NCBI RefSeq assembly: GCF_030503615.1
Contig: NZ_CP129963.1
Span: 1,798,001 to 1,862,000, forward strand
Source: Sphingobacterium sp. BN32
GTDB lineage: Bacteria; Bacteroidota; Bacteroidia; Sphingobacteriales; Sphingobacteriaceae
DNA length: 64,000 nucleotides
Reading direction: 5' to 3'
Part shown: positions 27,936 to 37,641 of the stretch, piece by piece
Numbering within the stretch: position 1 is the stretch's first letter
Layout of the letters: each line of letters starts with the position of its first letter
Notes under the pieces: model-generated
Databases searched by the model: none
Seen by the model: the letters and a program-made list of their open reading frames with translations, nothing else
Told to the model about the DNA's origin: nothing
Program-made: the position numbers and the translations under genes

Positions 27936-30900
27936 TTACTTAGCCGTATGGTTTCCTATGATATATCGAATATTATTTACGGTCTGATTGTTTTCATAAA
28001 TGCTCTGTATGTAGTTCATCTCGATAGTAATAGCATTTTGAATCGCTGTAAGATATTCGATATAGTCCATATCGCCTACCTCATAGCCCAATCGTCCGGC
28101 ATTCAAGATATCCGCAGCATTTTGTAGACCCTGCGATCGGTAAAAATTATACTGCTCTTGCTGTTGCTGAAATAGTTTAATATTGTTGTTCAGCTCGGAC
28201 TTCAACTCGCGACTTCGCTGTTGAAGTCTGAGGTTATTTGCTTCCTGCTCTAGCTTGATGCTTTTGATTCTGGACTTAGCCCCCGTGTTGAAAATCGGAA
28301 TTGCCACACCGATATTTGCGGAATGGAACCGATCTCTCGATGTTCTTTCATCGATAACAATTCCGTTCTGCACATCAGAACCTATAAAGGATGTATTTGC
28401 ATATCCTATCGTAAAATCAGGCAGCCTTTGCTGTTTTTCTAAACCAATCTCCGCTTCGGCGCGTTCAATTTGATTTGCGATCTGCCCAAGTTCGGGATTG
28501 GAAACAAGCAACTCTTCCTGCATGGACTTGTCGATCATATCGACAAGCAACGCCGGATGATCGATATGATGCATTAGACTATCATTGGTAAATGCATTGA
28601 TTTGCTCCTTCAGGTTCTCAATAAGTACCTGTTGTTGCCTCAATTGTAGCTGAGCTTCGCCACGCTTCGTCTTCGCCGTTGTTACTTGTATTTTGGGGAT
28701 ATCGCCTGCTTGAAACTTCACTTGTGAGGCTCTCTCAAACTCGGCATATAGACTATCTAAACGTTTCAGTTTTTCCTCACGTGCATAGGCAAAACTCAAA
28801 TCTTCATAAGCGTTTGCCAACTGCAAGGCGAGCATATTCTTAAACAGGCGATAGTCGTTTTCCGCCAGTAAGACATCTTTTTCAAATAGAGTTCGTCGCG
28901 CTTTGAAGACGGTAGGAAAAGGAATTTCCTGAGACAGCTCGAAATTCTGATCGAATTTCTCCGAGTTATATTGCCCCAATTGGGCAGACAGATTGGTTTT
29001 TGCCATCGAACCTGCCGATCCTATCAGCGCTCTTCGAGCTTCTACGCTTCGACTGGCAGCCTGAACCGCAGCATTGTTTGCAAGTCCTGCCTGTACAAAC
29101 GCTGTTTTCTCAATATTCTGTGCCTGTGCGACCACTGTACTAGTGCATACAAAGAAGATTAGCATAGCTGTTCCATTCGGCTTTACCTTCCATTTGCGCT
29201 CGAATAGCGAGTATAATATGGGTAAAACGATAAGCGTCAGTATAGTGGCTGTAATCAATCCTCCTATTACGACCGTGGCTAAAGGTTTCTGCACCTCAGC
29301 TCCATCGCCCTGACTAATCGCCATCGGCAGGAAGCCTAGGCTCGCTACACTTGCCGTCATCAATACTGGTCTAAAGCGTTCTTTCGTTCCTTCTTTGATG
29401 CGTTGCCAAACATCTTTCATACCATCTTGTTTTAAGTGATTAAAGGTTCCTATCAATACAATCCCATTCAATACGGCGACACCAAATAGCGCGATAAAGC
29501 CTATCCCTGCCGAAATGGAGAATGGCATACCTCGAAGCATCAGCGCAAAGACACCACCAATAGCCGACATCGGAATTGCTGTAAATATTAATATGGCTTG
29601 TTTTACGGATTTAAAAGTTGTGTACAGCAGGAAGAAGATTAACAGCAAGGCAAGTGGTACTGCCCAAGATAATCTTGCGTTGGCTTCTTCTAGGTTTTGA
29701 AACGAACCTGCATACTGCAAGTAATAACCGCTAGTCAATTTCAACTGCTTGTCCATCTTATCTTGAATTTCCTTTACGACAGAGGCAACATCCCGTCCTC
29801 CTGTAATATTGAAACCGATTACTACACGACGCTTACCTTCTTCGCGGGAAATCTGTGCAGGACCGTTCTTATAGGCAACGGTGGCTAATTCGCTTAGCGG
29901 CAATAACACGCCTGCCTTCGTTGGAACAAAAAGGTTTGCGACGTTATCTATCGTCTGGCGATTCTCTTCATTCAATCGCACGACTAAATCAAACTTCCGT
30001 TCATTTTCATAAACAGATCCTGTTACTCGACCTGCAAAGGCAGCCGCAATAATATCATTCACTTCCTGCACCGATACGCCATTGTTTGCCAATCGAACTC
30101 GATCATATTCTACAGTAATTTGCGGAAGACCGCTGATATTCTCCATCTGCGGCGTACTGGCGCCCGGCACCTGCTTGATGATTTCGCTTACTTTATTCCC
30201 ATAAAATAATAGGCTATCGATATTCTCACCAAATACTTTTACTGCAACATCCTGACGGATACCCGTCATCAGTTCATTGCTGCGCATTTGGATAGGCTGA
30301 TTCTTTTCAAAGAACACCCCCGGAATGGTTGCTTTCAATTTCGCATATATAGCATCTCCCAACTCATCATAAGTCCGCCCTGACGTCCATTCGTCTTTCG
30401 GATTAAGGATAACCATGATGTCTGTCGCTTCAGGCGGCATCGGATCTGTCGGCACCTCTGCAGAACCTGTTTTACCAACGACCATCTTCACCTCATCAAA
30501 ACTCTTGATTATTCGAGAAGCTAGCATAGAAGTCTCAATACTTTGGTTCAAACTAGTTCCCTTTGGCAAGATACAGTGGAAAGCATAGTCTCCTTCCTTC
30601 AATGTCGGCAGGAACTCCCCTCCCATTTTTGAAAAGAAGAATACCGATATCCCGAACACAGCAACGGTAATTCCGACAATCCATCCTTTAAAATCAAATG
30701 CTTTGTGTAAAATCGGCTCATAGCGTAGATAGAGCCAGCTGATCATCCGCGTTGAGAATGTCTCCTTTTGCTTAATTTGCTTTGGTAAGAATAAAGCACA
30801 CATCATCGGGATATAAGTCAACGATAGGATTAATGCACCGATGATAGCGAAAGACACGGTTTGTGCCATCGGCACGAACATCTTCCCTTCAACTCCTCTT

Positions 30901-32027
30901 AATACGAGAATAGGAATATATACGATGAGGATAATGATTTCTCCGAATGCTGCGCTAGAGCGAATCTTTGACGCAGACTGGTAAACCTCTTCATCCATCT
31001 CTTTTTGGCTTAACTTGCCAGATAGGCCACGCGTGGCAAGGTGATGCAGCGTCGCCTCGACAATAATAACCGAGCCATCGACAATCAGTCCAAAATCTAT
31101 AGCTCCTAAGCTCATCAGATTTGCAGTTACGCCAAACACGTTCATTAAGCTGATTGCAAATAGCATAGACAATGGAATTGCTGATGCAACAATCAATCCT
31201 GCACGAAGATTTCCTAAGAAAATAACCAACACGAAGATTACAATTAACGCACCTTCGATCAAGTTCTTCTCTACCGTTCTGATTGCCCGATCGACAAGGT
31301 CTGTACGATCTAGATAAGGTTCAATGGTCACATCTTTTGGCAAAGTCTTCTGTATGGTCGCAATGCGTCCTTTGACAGCATCAACGACTTCTTTACTGTT
31401 CTCGCCTTTCAACATCATCACCACGCCCCCTACGGCATCAACTTTCCCATTATAGGTCATTGCACCATATCGAACGGCACTTCCAAACTTCACATCAGCG
31501 ATATCCCTGATATAAGTTGGAGGCTGGTTTTCCCTGATGATTGCTATTTGTTTTACATCCTCTAAGGATGTCACCACCCCTACACCACGGATATAGTAGG
31601 CGGTCGGCTTCTTATCGATATAAGCACCGCCGGTATTCTGATTATTTTGTTCTAAAGCTGAATATACGTCCGCGATAGATAGATTATAAGCTCTTAATCG
31701 CTCCGGGTCGATACTGACCTCGTATTGTTTTAGTAAACCACCGAAACTGTTGACTTCTGCCACACCGGGCGTCCCGTTCAACTGCCGGCGCACAATCCAA
31801 TCCTGCATCGTACGCAGGTCCATCGTTGTGTATTTATTCTCCGCACCTTCTTTCGGATGGAGAATATATTGGTAAACCTCTCCAAGCCCTGTACTTACAG
31901 GCGCTAGCTCCGGACGGCCCACGCCATCAGGAATCTCTTCTTCGGCTTCCTTTAGCTTTTCTTGCAGTAGCTGCCGCGCAAAGTAGATATCTACTTCTTC
32001 CTTAAAAACGACAGTAATAACGGACAA
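27936..32027 (-). CDS. CusA/CzcA-type RND pump fused to TolC-like channel, N-terminally truncated (possible pseudogene)
   Basis: About 945 residues of heavy-metal RND pump (FGLSVITVVFKEEVDIYFARQ, GGEFLPTLKEGDYA, GIGFIALFGVAVLNGIVLIG) run into about 415 residues of TolC-like outer-membrane factor after ERKWKV, with its own hydrophobic stretch at the join. This fusion is common in Bacteroidota. The start is abnormal: CusA homology can be read back to RFPIEQAIANVPNTEEIRSI (codon at 32099), but there is no ATG, a stop lies in frame near 32147, and the first 75-80 residues, including the first membrane helix, are absent. Only a TTG at 32027 could start the frame. The upstream DNA belongs to another gene, so a deletion has joined the two. 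The pump is probably inactive unless it uses a non-standard start. Confidence 0.85.
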   Translation of the reverse strand: MSVITVVFKEEVDIYFARQLLQEKLKEAEEEIPDGVGRPELAPVSTGLGEVYQYILHPKEGAENKYTTMDLRTMQDWIVRRQLNGTPGVAEVNSFGGLLKQYEVSIDPERLRAYNLSIADVYSALEQNNQNTGGAYIDKKPTAYYIRGVGVVTSLEDVKQIAIIRENQPPTYIRDIADVKFGSAVRYGAMTYNGKVDAVGGVVMMLKGENSKEVVDAVKGRIATIQKTLPKDVTIEPYLDRTDLVDRAIRTVEKNLIEGALIVIFVLVIFLGNLRAGLIVASAIPLSMLFAISLMNVFGVTANLMSLGAIDFGLIVDGSVIIVEATLHHLATRGLSGKLSQKEMDEEVYQSASKIRSSAAFGEIIILIVYIPILVLRGVEGKMFVPMAQTVSFAIIGALILSLTYIPMMCALFLPKQIKQKETFSTRMISWLYLRYEPILHKAFDFKGWIVGITVAVFGISVFFFSKMGGEFLPTLKEGDYAFHCILPKGTSLNQSIETSMLASRIIKSFDEVKMVVGKTGSAEVPTDPMPPEATDIMVILNPKDEWTSGRTYDELGDAIYAKLKATIPGVFFEKNQPIQMRSNELMTGIRQDVAVKVFGENIDSLLFYGNKVSEIIKQVPGASTPQMENISGLPQITVEYDRVRLANNGVSVQEVNDIIAAAFAGRVTGSVYENERKFDLVVRLNEENRQTIDNVANLFVPTKAGVLLPLSELATVAYKNGPAQISREEGKRRVVIGFNITGGRDVASVVKEIQDKMDKQLKLTSGYYLQYAGSFQNLEEANARLSWAVPLALLLIFFLLYTTFKSVKQAILIFTAIPMSAIGGVFALMLRGMPFSISAGIGFIALFGVAVLNGIVLIGTFNHLKQDGMKDVWQRIKEGTKERFRPVLMTASVASLGFLPMAISQGDGAEVQKPLATVVIGGLITATILTLIVLPILYSLFERKWKVKPNGTAMLIFFVCTSTVVAQAQNIEKTAFVQAGLANNAAVQAASRSVEARRALIGSAGSMAKTNLSAQLGQYNSEKFDQNFELSQEIPFPTVFKARRTLFEKDVLLAENDYRLFKNMLALQLANAYEDLSFAYAREEKLKRLDSLYAEFERASQVKFQAGDIPKIQVTTAKTKRGEAQLQLRQQQVLIENLKEQINAFTNDSLMHHIDHPALLVDMIDKSMQEELLVSNPELGQIANQIERAEAEIGLEKQQRLPDFTIGYANTSFIGSDVQNGIVIDERTSRDRFHSANIGVAIPIFNTGAKSRIKSIKLEQEANNLRLQQRSRELKSELNNNIKLFQQQQEQYNFYRSQGLQNAADILNAGRLGYEVGDMDYIEYLTAIQNAITIEMNYIQSIYENNQTVNNIRYIIGNHTAK

Positions 32028-32416
32028 TCCAAACCGGGAGATACTGCGGATCTCTTCCGTATTCGGAACGTTGGCAATGGCTTGCTCGATAGGAAAACGT
32101 AGTAGGAATTCAATTCGATAAATTGATATTCTGTACGAATGTGTTCATTGAGGTTGATCTGATGACTTACCTGATCAGAAAGTACGATATGACAACAGCC
32201 ACACACGCACAAAGGCGAGCAATCATGAGAATTATTATGTGCTTCAGAGCTTTTATCATCACTGTTATGATGATCTTCGCTACTGTGAGCATGCGAGCAA
32301 TAAGTATGTGAAGCAGGTTCCGCAGCGTTGCCCTCTGCATAATGGAAATGATCGCCACACGGCACTAAAAGCAGTGCGATGTAATAGACGATAAATGCCA
32401 GTATGCATGTTCTCAT
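31991..32416 (-). CDS. DUF6660-like His/Cys-rich small protein with a deletion-altered C-terminus
   Basis: A hydrophobic N-terminus (residues 4-18), a His/Ser/Asp-rich central stretch and a CSPLCVCGCCH cluster fit the small proteins (DUF6660-like) that precede cusA-type genes in many Bacteroidota. They are likely envelope proteins binding transition metals. Normal family members end soon after a Y(V)FLSS-like segment with a short W-Q-P-P tail; here, past residue 113, the frame continues in the wrong register through cusA sequence for about 27 residues. The C-terminus is therefore an artefact of the deletion that also removed the start of cusA. Confidence 0.65.
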   Translation of the reverse strand: MRTCILAFIVYYIALLLVPCGDHFHYAEGNAAEPASHTYCSHAHSSEDHHNSDDKSSEAHNNSHDCSPLCVCGCCHIVLSDQVSHQINLNEHIRTEYQFIELNSYYVFLSSKPLPTFRIRKRSAVSPGLDCPLLLSFLRKK

Positions 32417-32444
32417 TGATTTATATAATTAAGCTAATGCGCAA

Positions 32445-32460
32445 CAAATATAAATATTTG
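32445..32460. promoter_or_regulatory. Palindrome between divergent promoters of the metal cluster
   Basis: CAAATAT-AA-ATATTTG is a perfect 7-bp-arm palindrome. Its left arm forms TATATTTG (a -7 match) for the minus-strand metal genes and its right arm supplies the TTTG -33 of the plus-strand promoter. It is a fitting site for an ArsR- or MerR-like metal regulator encoded elsewhere, but AT-richness makes chance possible. Confidence 0.4.
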
Positions 32461-32486
32461 ATATTAAAACTTTGGTGTTAGATTTG
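32457..32486 (+). promoter_or_regulatory. Bacteroidota-type promoter of the SH3-like gene
   Basis: TTTG at 32457-32460, an 18-base spacer and TAGATTTG at 32479-32486 fit the consensus. Transcription would begin near 32492, about 17 bases before the ATG. Confidence 0.55.
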
Positions 32487-32508
32487 ATCGTATAAAAACA
32501 AAAGCCTT

Positions 32509-33198
32509 ATGAGAGCCCTATTTACCTTAATCTTGATAGTAGTATTCGTTAATGTTGGATTTTCTCAAGTCGCTGTGATCAGCAGTCCGGATGGATATGC
32601 GAACATTCGCGAAAAACCGGATAGCAAGAGTAAAGTCGTCGCAAAGGTTAAGGCTAATATGGTGATCCTTGCTTTCAATGATGACATTGGCGTTTCCAAT
32701 GCTGATGCTGTCTGGTCGCAGGCTTTACTAATCAAGGATCCGATGAGCAGGCTCAACACCGCAAACGATGAGTACACTTACGGATATATTCATAGGTCGC
32801 AATATAAGTTATTGGATGATCTCAAAAATGCCGACCCCAAAGCCTTTAAATTTCAATACAAACATAAACCCTTCAGCAAATCAGGAAAGAAGATCGACTA
32901 TATTGACGGATCCGAGGCGATCGCAACGATCAATGGCGAGCATTACTTCGGAGCGGACTGCGGAACTCCAAAGACGGAAATCAGCAAAGCAACAGCAACA
33001 ATCGGTAGCAAAATAGTCGATATCCCCATGTCCTTAATCTGGGGAATATTGCATGCTGGCAAGGACTTCGAAATCAAAACCTATAACAACCACTACTACG
33101 TCAGTCAAGGCGTCGGCGACGGCGGCTGCTTCGCACATCTCGTATGGGTATTCGACAAAAACGGACTGGTGCAACGGTTTGTTGGGTGGCAATATTAG
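32509..33198 (+). CDS. Secreted protein with SH3-like domain
   Basis: A signal peptide (MRALFTLILIVVFVNVGFSQ) precedes a bacterial SH3-like domain (VISSPDGYANIREKPDSKSK, with the NIR motif typical of SH3b repeats) over about 85 residues. The last 100 residues are unfamiliar and include DIPMSLIWGILHAGKDFEIK and a Gly/Asp-rich VGDGGCFAHLVWVFD. SH3b domains bind peptidoglycan or peptides, so a periplasmic or surface role is likely. It is divergent from the metal cluster with its own promoter, and is followed by repeats. Confidence 0.8.
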   Translation: MRALFTLILIVVFVNVGFSQVAVISSPDGYANIREKPDSKSKVVAKVKANMVILAFNDDIGVSNADAVWSQALLIKDPMSRLNTANDEYTYGYIHRSQYKLLDDLKNADPKAFKFQYKHKPFSKSGKKIDYIDGSEAIATINGEHYFGADCGTPKTEISKATATIGSKIVDIPMSLIWGILHAGKDFEIKTYNNHYYVSQGVGDGGCFAHLVWVFDKNGLVQRFVGWQY

Positions 33199-33457
33199 GT
33201 CTAGATGGTAGATATTAGATTTAAGACATTAGAGTAAGCTGGCTAAGGAGAAAGTGCTGTATGGTGTTTATTTACTCCTCATATATTTTATCTTTTACGC
33301 TATAGTAATAACGCACATTGATGTGCTAGTATATTTATCGTTGCGCTCTAAAATCTTATGTCTAATGTCTACAATCCAAATTATATTTCCATAACACAAA
33401 AGAAGTGCTACAATATTTATCGCAACGCTCTAAAATCTTACATCTAATGTCTAAAAT
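33199..33457. repeat. Intergenic TCTAATGTCT-type repeats with an 82-bp direct repeat
   Basis: Between converging genes there is a 48-bp unit at 33323-33370 and again at 33405-33452 (period 82), both running from GTGCTA to TCTAATGTCT, with about 41 of 48 bases the same. The differences come as short blocks (TTG for CAA, TG for CA). On the left, a TTAAGACATTAGAG stretch (33214-33235) is inverted relative to these units. The right-hand unit lies against the stop of the lipoprotein gene. No gene is seen. Confidence 0.65.
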
Positions 33458-34522
33458 CTAACGTACAACAAAATCATTCAAATAAATCTTCTTTCCTTCG
33501 GCGAATAGCACTTGCGGTTTGCCGTTTGTCCAGAGTACTGCTGTAGATTTTGTTCCGTTGAGGTAATTTCCGAGGACATATACTTTACCGCTTACCACTT
33601 GTATTGCAGTCGCGGTGATGCTAGCTGCGCCGCTTAGCTGGTAAAGTTTTTTTTTATTCTTATAAACTACAGATGTGCCCTTGCCGCCGTTATCGAAGTT
33701 GGCGACGAAATAATAATCTGTCCCTACCATGGTTCCTATAACGTCTGATGCAAAGTCTCCAAGGGGCAACTTGAATACTTCTTTCCGATTTTTCCATACC
33801 ATTGCCGCGTCGGAACTGCTATTATAATTTGCATGGCCGAGCACATAAACATCCTTATTAATGGCATGTATATAGTCTGCGTAGGTATTCGGACCGGCAA
33901 TCGACATTGCCCATTCATTGTTAAACATATGCGCATTGCTTGCAAACCGTCCTGCTAGGTAGGGCTCCCCTGCAACTTCCGTAATCGATGTTAGTTCGGA
34001 CTGTGCCAAACAACATGCTTTTGTCTTCTCTACTCCGTTCGTCCATAGATACAAGCCGGAAGCTCCGTTGGAATCTTTGGTTCCCCCTACATAGACATTA
34101 CTCCCAATTACATTGATTGCCGTGCCTTTATTACTATTTCCTGCCTGTGTTAGGAATGAAATCTTACCATTCTTCCAATAGGCAACACGCTGCTGCCCTG
34201 TCGATGTCTTCTGATAACCTGTAATATGTGCTTCCTTCTTGTTTACCGCTGCAATGGCTAATGCATCTGAACGCAATGAGGGAGAAAGAAGAACAAGCGA
34301 GTCATCAACGCTTAAGATAGCATTTCGATCGGCACCTCTATAATCTGTTTGATACTTATAGCCGGCATAGAAAAATGTCAACGGCTCGGGTGTCGGGGGT
34401 TGTGGCGTCTCTGGAGTTTCGGGCTCTGGCGTCTCTGCATCATCAGATTTCTTGCTACAGGCACTGATGACAGCCAACATACCGAAGGCGACAATCACAC
34501 TTCTAAAATTCAATTTTCTCAT
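33458..34522 (-). CDS. Orphan lipoprotein, probably a beta-propeller
   Basis: The start at 34522 (another ATG lies three codons upstream) gives a signal with lipobox (VISAC) and a Pro/Glu/Thr linker (PEPETPETPQPPTPEP). The mature protein consists of repeating blocks of about 45-50 residues built on VYVGG, WTNG, VYVLGNY and VLWTNGKPQVL, the look of a beta-propeller or related repeat fold. It should sit on the outer membrane or in the periplasm. No family name is certain, and neither neighbour is functionally linked. Confidence 0.75.
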   Translation of the reverse strand: MRKLNFRSVIVAFGMLAVISACSKKSDDAETPEPETPETPQPPTPEPLTFFYAGYKYQTDYRGADRNAILSVDDSLVLLSPSLRSDALAIAAVNKKEAHITGYQKTSTGQQRVAYWKNGKISFLTQAGNSNKGTAINVIGSNVYVGGTKDSNGASGLYLWTNGVEKTKACCLAQSELTSITEVAGEPYLAGRFASNAHMFNNEWAMSIAGPNTYADYIHAINKDVYVLGHANYNSSSDAAMVWKNRKEVFKLPLGDFASDVIGTMVGTDYYFVANFDNGGKGTSVVYKNKKKLYQLSGAASITATAIQVVSGKVYVLGNYLNGTKSTAVLWTNGKPQVLFAEGKKIYLNDFVVR

Positions 34523-34808
34523 AATACTCATCTATGCTAAGAACCACACAAAGAAAGAACCAACGCCCCGAAAAAATAAATGGAACCTTAGCATAATTAT
34601 ATAAAAACGCTATAGAACGAGGAAATACACGATTTTAGGCTATCTACTTTATATCTACATGCTATAGTTTATTACAATATCTCGAGCTCCCTCGATAAAT
34701 CGGCTACTCCACTAATTAAAAAGCGTCTTTCATCATATTGTTTTTCAATCGCTTACATATATTCTCAACTTTAATACATCTTATTAATAAACCACTAAAC
34801 TTAAAGTC

Positions 34809-36404
34809 ATGAATAACGATGTATTTAAGATTATGGAGGATCTAAAATGGAAAGCCGTAGGTGTAGATCCCAGCACTGGCCAGACTCCAAATAATCAATT
34901 TGTATCATTTCTCCCTATTGGACTACCCATCCCGGAAGAAGATTTCAGAAATCCATGGACACCCACTCAATCCAACCTTGCCGAAGCGATGAAGTTTGCT
35001 AGAGAGAATAAATCGGGAACGACTGATGCCACAGATCCGGCGAATTCCGAAGCAGCCTCTGTGTCGGCAACCTTGGAAGACATTATGCTCAAGGATGCTG
35101 CTATCGGACAATCCATGAATGCTTATCTACAAACCTTCTCGCTTACAGATACTAAGATTTCTATTGACGACACCTATCGTGCTTGGCCCAACGCTGCGAA
35201 AGTCAATGACACATGGTATGCCATCATCAACGGCGCTAATGGTGTAGAATCAGGTTTGGAAGCCAATGAAAACATCAAGGCTGCTTTGCAACGAGCTGAA
35301 AAAATAATGGTTGATGAAGAAGGTAATGACAGCCCAAAATATGCTAAATACAATCAATATCGAGATGAATATTATGACGCTGTAAGAGAGCGTGATCGAC
35401 AGTATGCAAATGCATTAACCGACCCCATGAAGTTCAACTTATGGCCAATGCAGGGTAAAGTCTACCAGGATGACATTGATTATGCATGGGACAAATGGCA
35501 GGCACGCGGTGCCAAGCAAGAAATTGAGGAAGCAATGGCCTTGCTATCAGCTCAAGGAATTGACCCAGCTATCTTGATGATTCGGCGTGCTAAAGTCAAA
35601 TACGAAAATAGCCTGATCAATGCGCCCGGAGTCGGCAATCTTCCATATACCTTTATTACGCCGAGCAAATGGTACTCTAAGAATGGTCCCGGATGGAATA
35701 CCTACAGCCAAACCGACTATCATTCTGAAAAATCCTTTGATACGCTGTCGACAAAAACAGAAGCTTCGGCTAAAATCAGTAGTGGATTTAGGCTCTTTGG
35801 AAGTCTTGGTGGATCGGTAAACCATTCCAAACAACACAGCGAAAAGCATATCAGTTCATCCTTCGAAGGACTAACGATTAATTTTTCTTATTGTATTGCC
35901 AACATCAACAGGCCATGGATGGATACCACCTTGATGAATATTGGAAACTGGTTTCTTATGGGGGATTATCCAGAGGGCTGTATTTCAACAGGTAAAGTGA
36001 ACCAAGAGTTTAAACCCGACGATCCAAAACAGTTTGTATTGCTTCCTTCTGTCGTTACGAGCATGATTTTGATTAAAGATGTCGTGATCTCTTGGAACTC
36101 TGCTTCCTTTGATTCAAATGAAATTGCCAATACGATAAGTACAGGTGGCGCAGTTAGTTTCGGAAACATATTTGTATCCGGCAAAGGATCCGCGAGCTAT
36201 CGGAAAGACGACTACCACTGGGATCAAACCATTGACCAAAACACGCGACAACTGCGGGTTGATGGCGTTCAACTTATTGGATATGTATCCTCCATTATGC
36301 CGCTATCGCCGAAATTGAATGGAGCCAACTTTACGCAGAAGAAAAAAGAAGAACCTAAAAAAGAGGCAGTGAAAGAGGAACCGGTGAAAGAAGAGCAAAA
36401 ATAG
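34809..36404 (+). CDS. Unknown protein, first of a three-gene module (large paralogue)
   Basis: 531 residues with no signal peptide or membrane helix and a charged C-terminal tail (KKKEEPKKEAVKEEPVKEEQ). The N-terminal 250 residues are acidic and helical. The C-terminal part holds the signature shared with the next protein: INFSYCIANINRPWMDTTLM, then TSMILIKDVVISWN, SFGNIF and GVQLIGYVSSIMPLSP. Between these is a Gly/Ser/His-rich segment (SGFRLFGSLGGSVNHSKQHS) that may be flexible or membrane-active. I do not recognise the family. It is 12 bases upstream of its paralogue, and the three genes form one transcription unit. Effector, toxin or cell-surface roles are possible; none is shown. Confidence 0.75.
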   Translation: MNNDVFKIMEDLKWKAVGVDPSTGQTPNNQFVSFLPIGLPIPEEDFRNPWTPTQSNLAEAMKFARENKSGTTDATDPANSEAASVSATLEDIMLKDAAIGQSMNAYLQTFSLTDTKISIDDTYRAWPNAAKVNDTWYAIINGANGVESGLEANENIKAALQRAEKIMVDEEGNDSPKYAKYNQYRDEYYDAVRERDRQYANALTDPMKFNLWPMQGKVYQDDIDYAWDKWQARGAKQEIEEAMALLSAQGIDPAILMIRRAKVKYENSLINAPGVGNLPYTFITPSKWYSKNGPGWNTYSQTDYHSEKSFDTLSTKTEASAKISSGFRLFGSLGGSVNHSKQHSEKHISSSFEGLTINFSYCIANINRPWMDTTLMNIGNWFLMGDYPEGCISTGKVNQEFKPDDPKQFVLLPSVVTSMILIKDVVISWNSASFDSNEIANTISTGGAVSFGNIFVSGKGSASYRKDDYHWDQTIDQNTRQLRVDGVQLIGYVSSIMPLSPKLNGANFTQKKKEEPKKEAVKEEPVKEEQK

Positions 36405-36416
36405 GGATAAACGATC

Positions 36417-37634
36417 ATGGACTTTCAAGAAAAACTAAAAGAGTTCTTTCTTAGGCAGTATAAGGACGGACTGGAAAAAAGCAATCTGTTCATTGCTTTC
36501 GAACCGATTGGTTGCATGATCGATGAACTCGACCCTGCCGATCCGCAGAGCAAAACGAGAGCAAATGAACAACTCTCCATTCTTGCTGAACGCCTTCCTG
36601 CTATCCAAGAAAGCATGACTTTTGGCAGCTCCCGCTTTACTGACATATGGGAAACGATGGTTTATTCGAGTACTTTTCGAGAGAATCTTGTAGCGGATGC
36701 TGAAAAAGAAGATTATCGAAAGATATTCAACCAAGCCAAAGCCGAAACGATAGCAAAGCTTGAACAAGGAAAAAGAGCCTCTGTCGTTACAGCGACGGGT
36801 TCTTATTACCTAGTCACGGGCCAGCCCGACGCCTGGTACAATAAGGATGCATCAGTCTGGATCAGTAAATCCTTCTCTCAAAAAATACCCGAGCAAGTAG
36901 ATGAACCAGACAAACCTTTTCGGTTTGACTTAAAATGGAAGCGCATTGACCAAACAAAGCTGTCGACTTCAGTCCAGCAGCAGTTCGAAGGACTGATTAA
37001 ACGGAATCCTGCTATTGAGAAGACGCAGTGGCATGAGTCTTTAGCAAAACAGCAATTGAATATGAATCTGCTCCAGGTTAAAACACAACAGATCCGACGT
37101 CCGGCTATTAACTTTCAAGTCAAGCCTATGCTCGTTAGCGAAAGCAAACCATTGTTAATAAAACCACTCCTATCCAAGCGTTTAGCAATGACTCAAATGC
37201 TCCAGCAAGATAAGCTGCTAATACAGCAGCAGCCGGAGGCTGATCGTTTTGAACTATCTTTCGATTATTGCATGGTCAATCTACGACGTGATTGGTTTGA
37301 CCGATCCCTATTGAATTGCTCCAAACTTTGGTACGCGAAAGCATTGGAAAAGAACTTTTTCTCGAATGGCATGAAAGATAGCAGCAATGAGGGGGAACTG
37401 AAATGCATGACGACGGCAATGATATTGGTCAAGAATTTGAAAATATCTGCCAACTGGTCTACGCAAGACCTTGCTCATTCGGAAGAAAGTATGAGTTTGG
37501 GCTTCTTCAATATTGCAGACAGTCGGATCAATAGTAAAAACGAATTAATAAACCCCGGGATACAGGCTTTGGGTTGGATTTGCGAAGTATTCCCAGCCTT
37601 GCCCAGCATCAGCGATCCCATTCTTTTCGAATAA
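36417..37634 (+). CDS. Unknown protein, second of the module (short paralogue)
   Basis: 405 residues, no signal peptide. Its C-terminal part mirrors the upstream protein: LSFDYCMVNLRRDWFDRSLL, TAMILVKNLKISANW, SLGFFNIADS and GIQALGWICEVFPALPS, all in the same order and spacing class. The N-terminal 130 residues are helical and charged; the middle is Gln/Leu/Lys-rich (LAKQQLNMNLLQVKTQQIRR). It lacks the Gly/Ser/His segment and the charged tail of its paralogue. The pair probably arose by duplication and may form a hetero-oligomer. The next gene begins seven bases later. Confidence 0.75.
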   Translation: MDFQEKLKEFFLRQYKDGLEKSNLFIAFEPIGCMIDELDPADPQSKTRANEQLSILAERLPAIQESMTFGSSRFTDIWETMVYSSTFRENLVADAEKEDYRKIFNQAKAETIAKLEQGKRASVVTATGSYYLVTGQPDAWYNKDASVWISKSFSQKIPEQVDEPDKPFRFDLKWKRIDQTKLSTSVQQQFEGLIKRNPAIEKTQWHESLAKQQLNMNLLQVKTQQIRRPAINFQVKPMLVSESKPLLIKPLLSKRLAMTQMLQQDKLLIQQQPEADRFELSFDYCMVNLRRDWFDRSLLNCSKLWYAKALEKNFFSNGMKDSSNEGELKCMTTAMILVKNLKISANWSTQDLAHSEESMSLGFFNIADSRINSKNELINPGIQALGWICEVFPALPSISDPILFE

Positions 37635-37641
37635 TATAATC

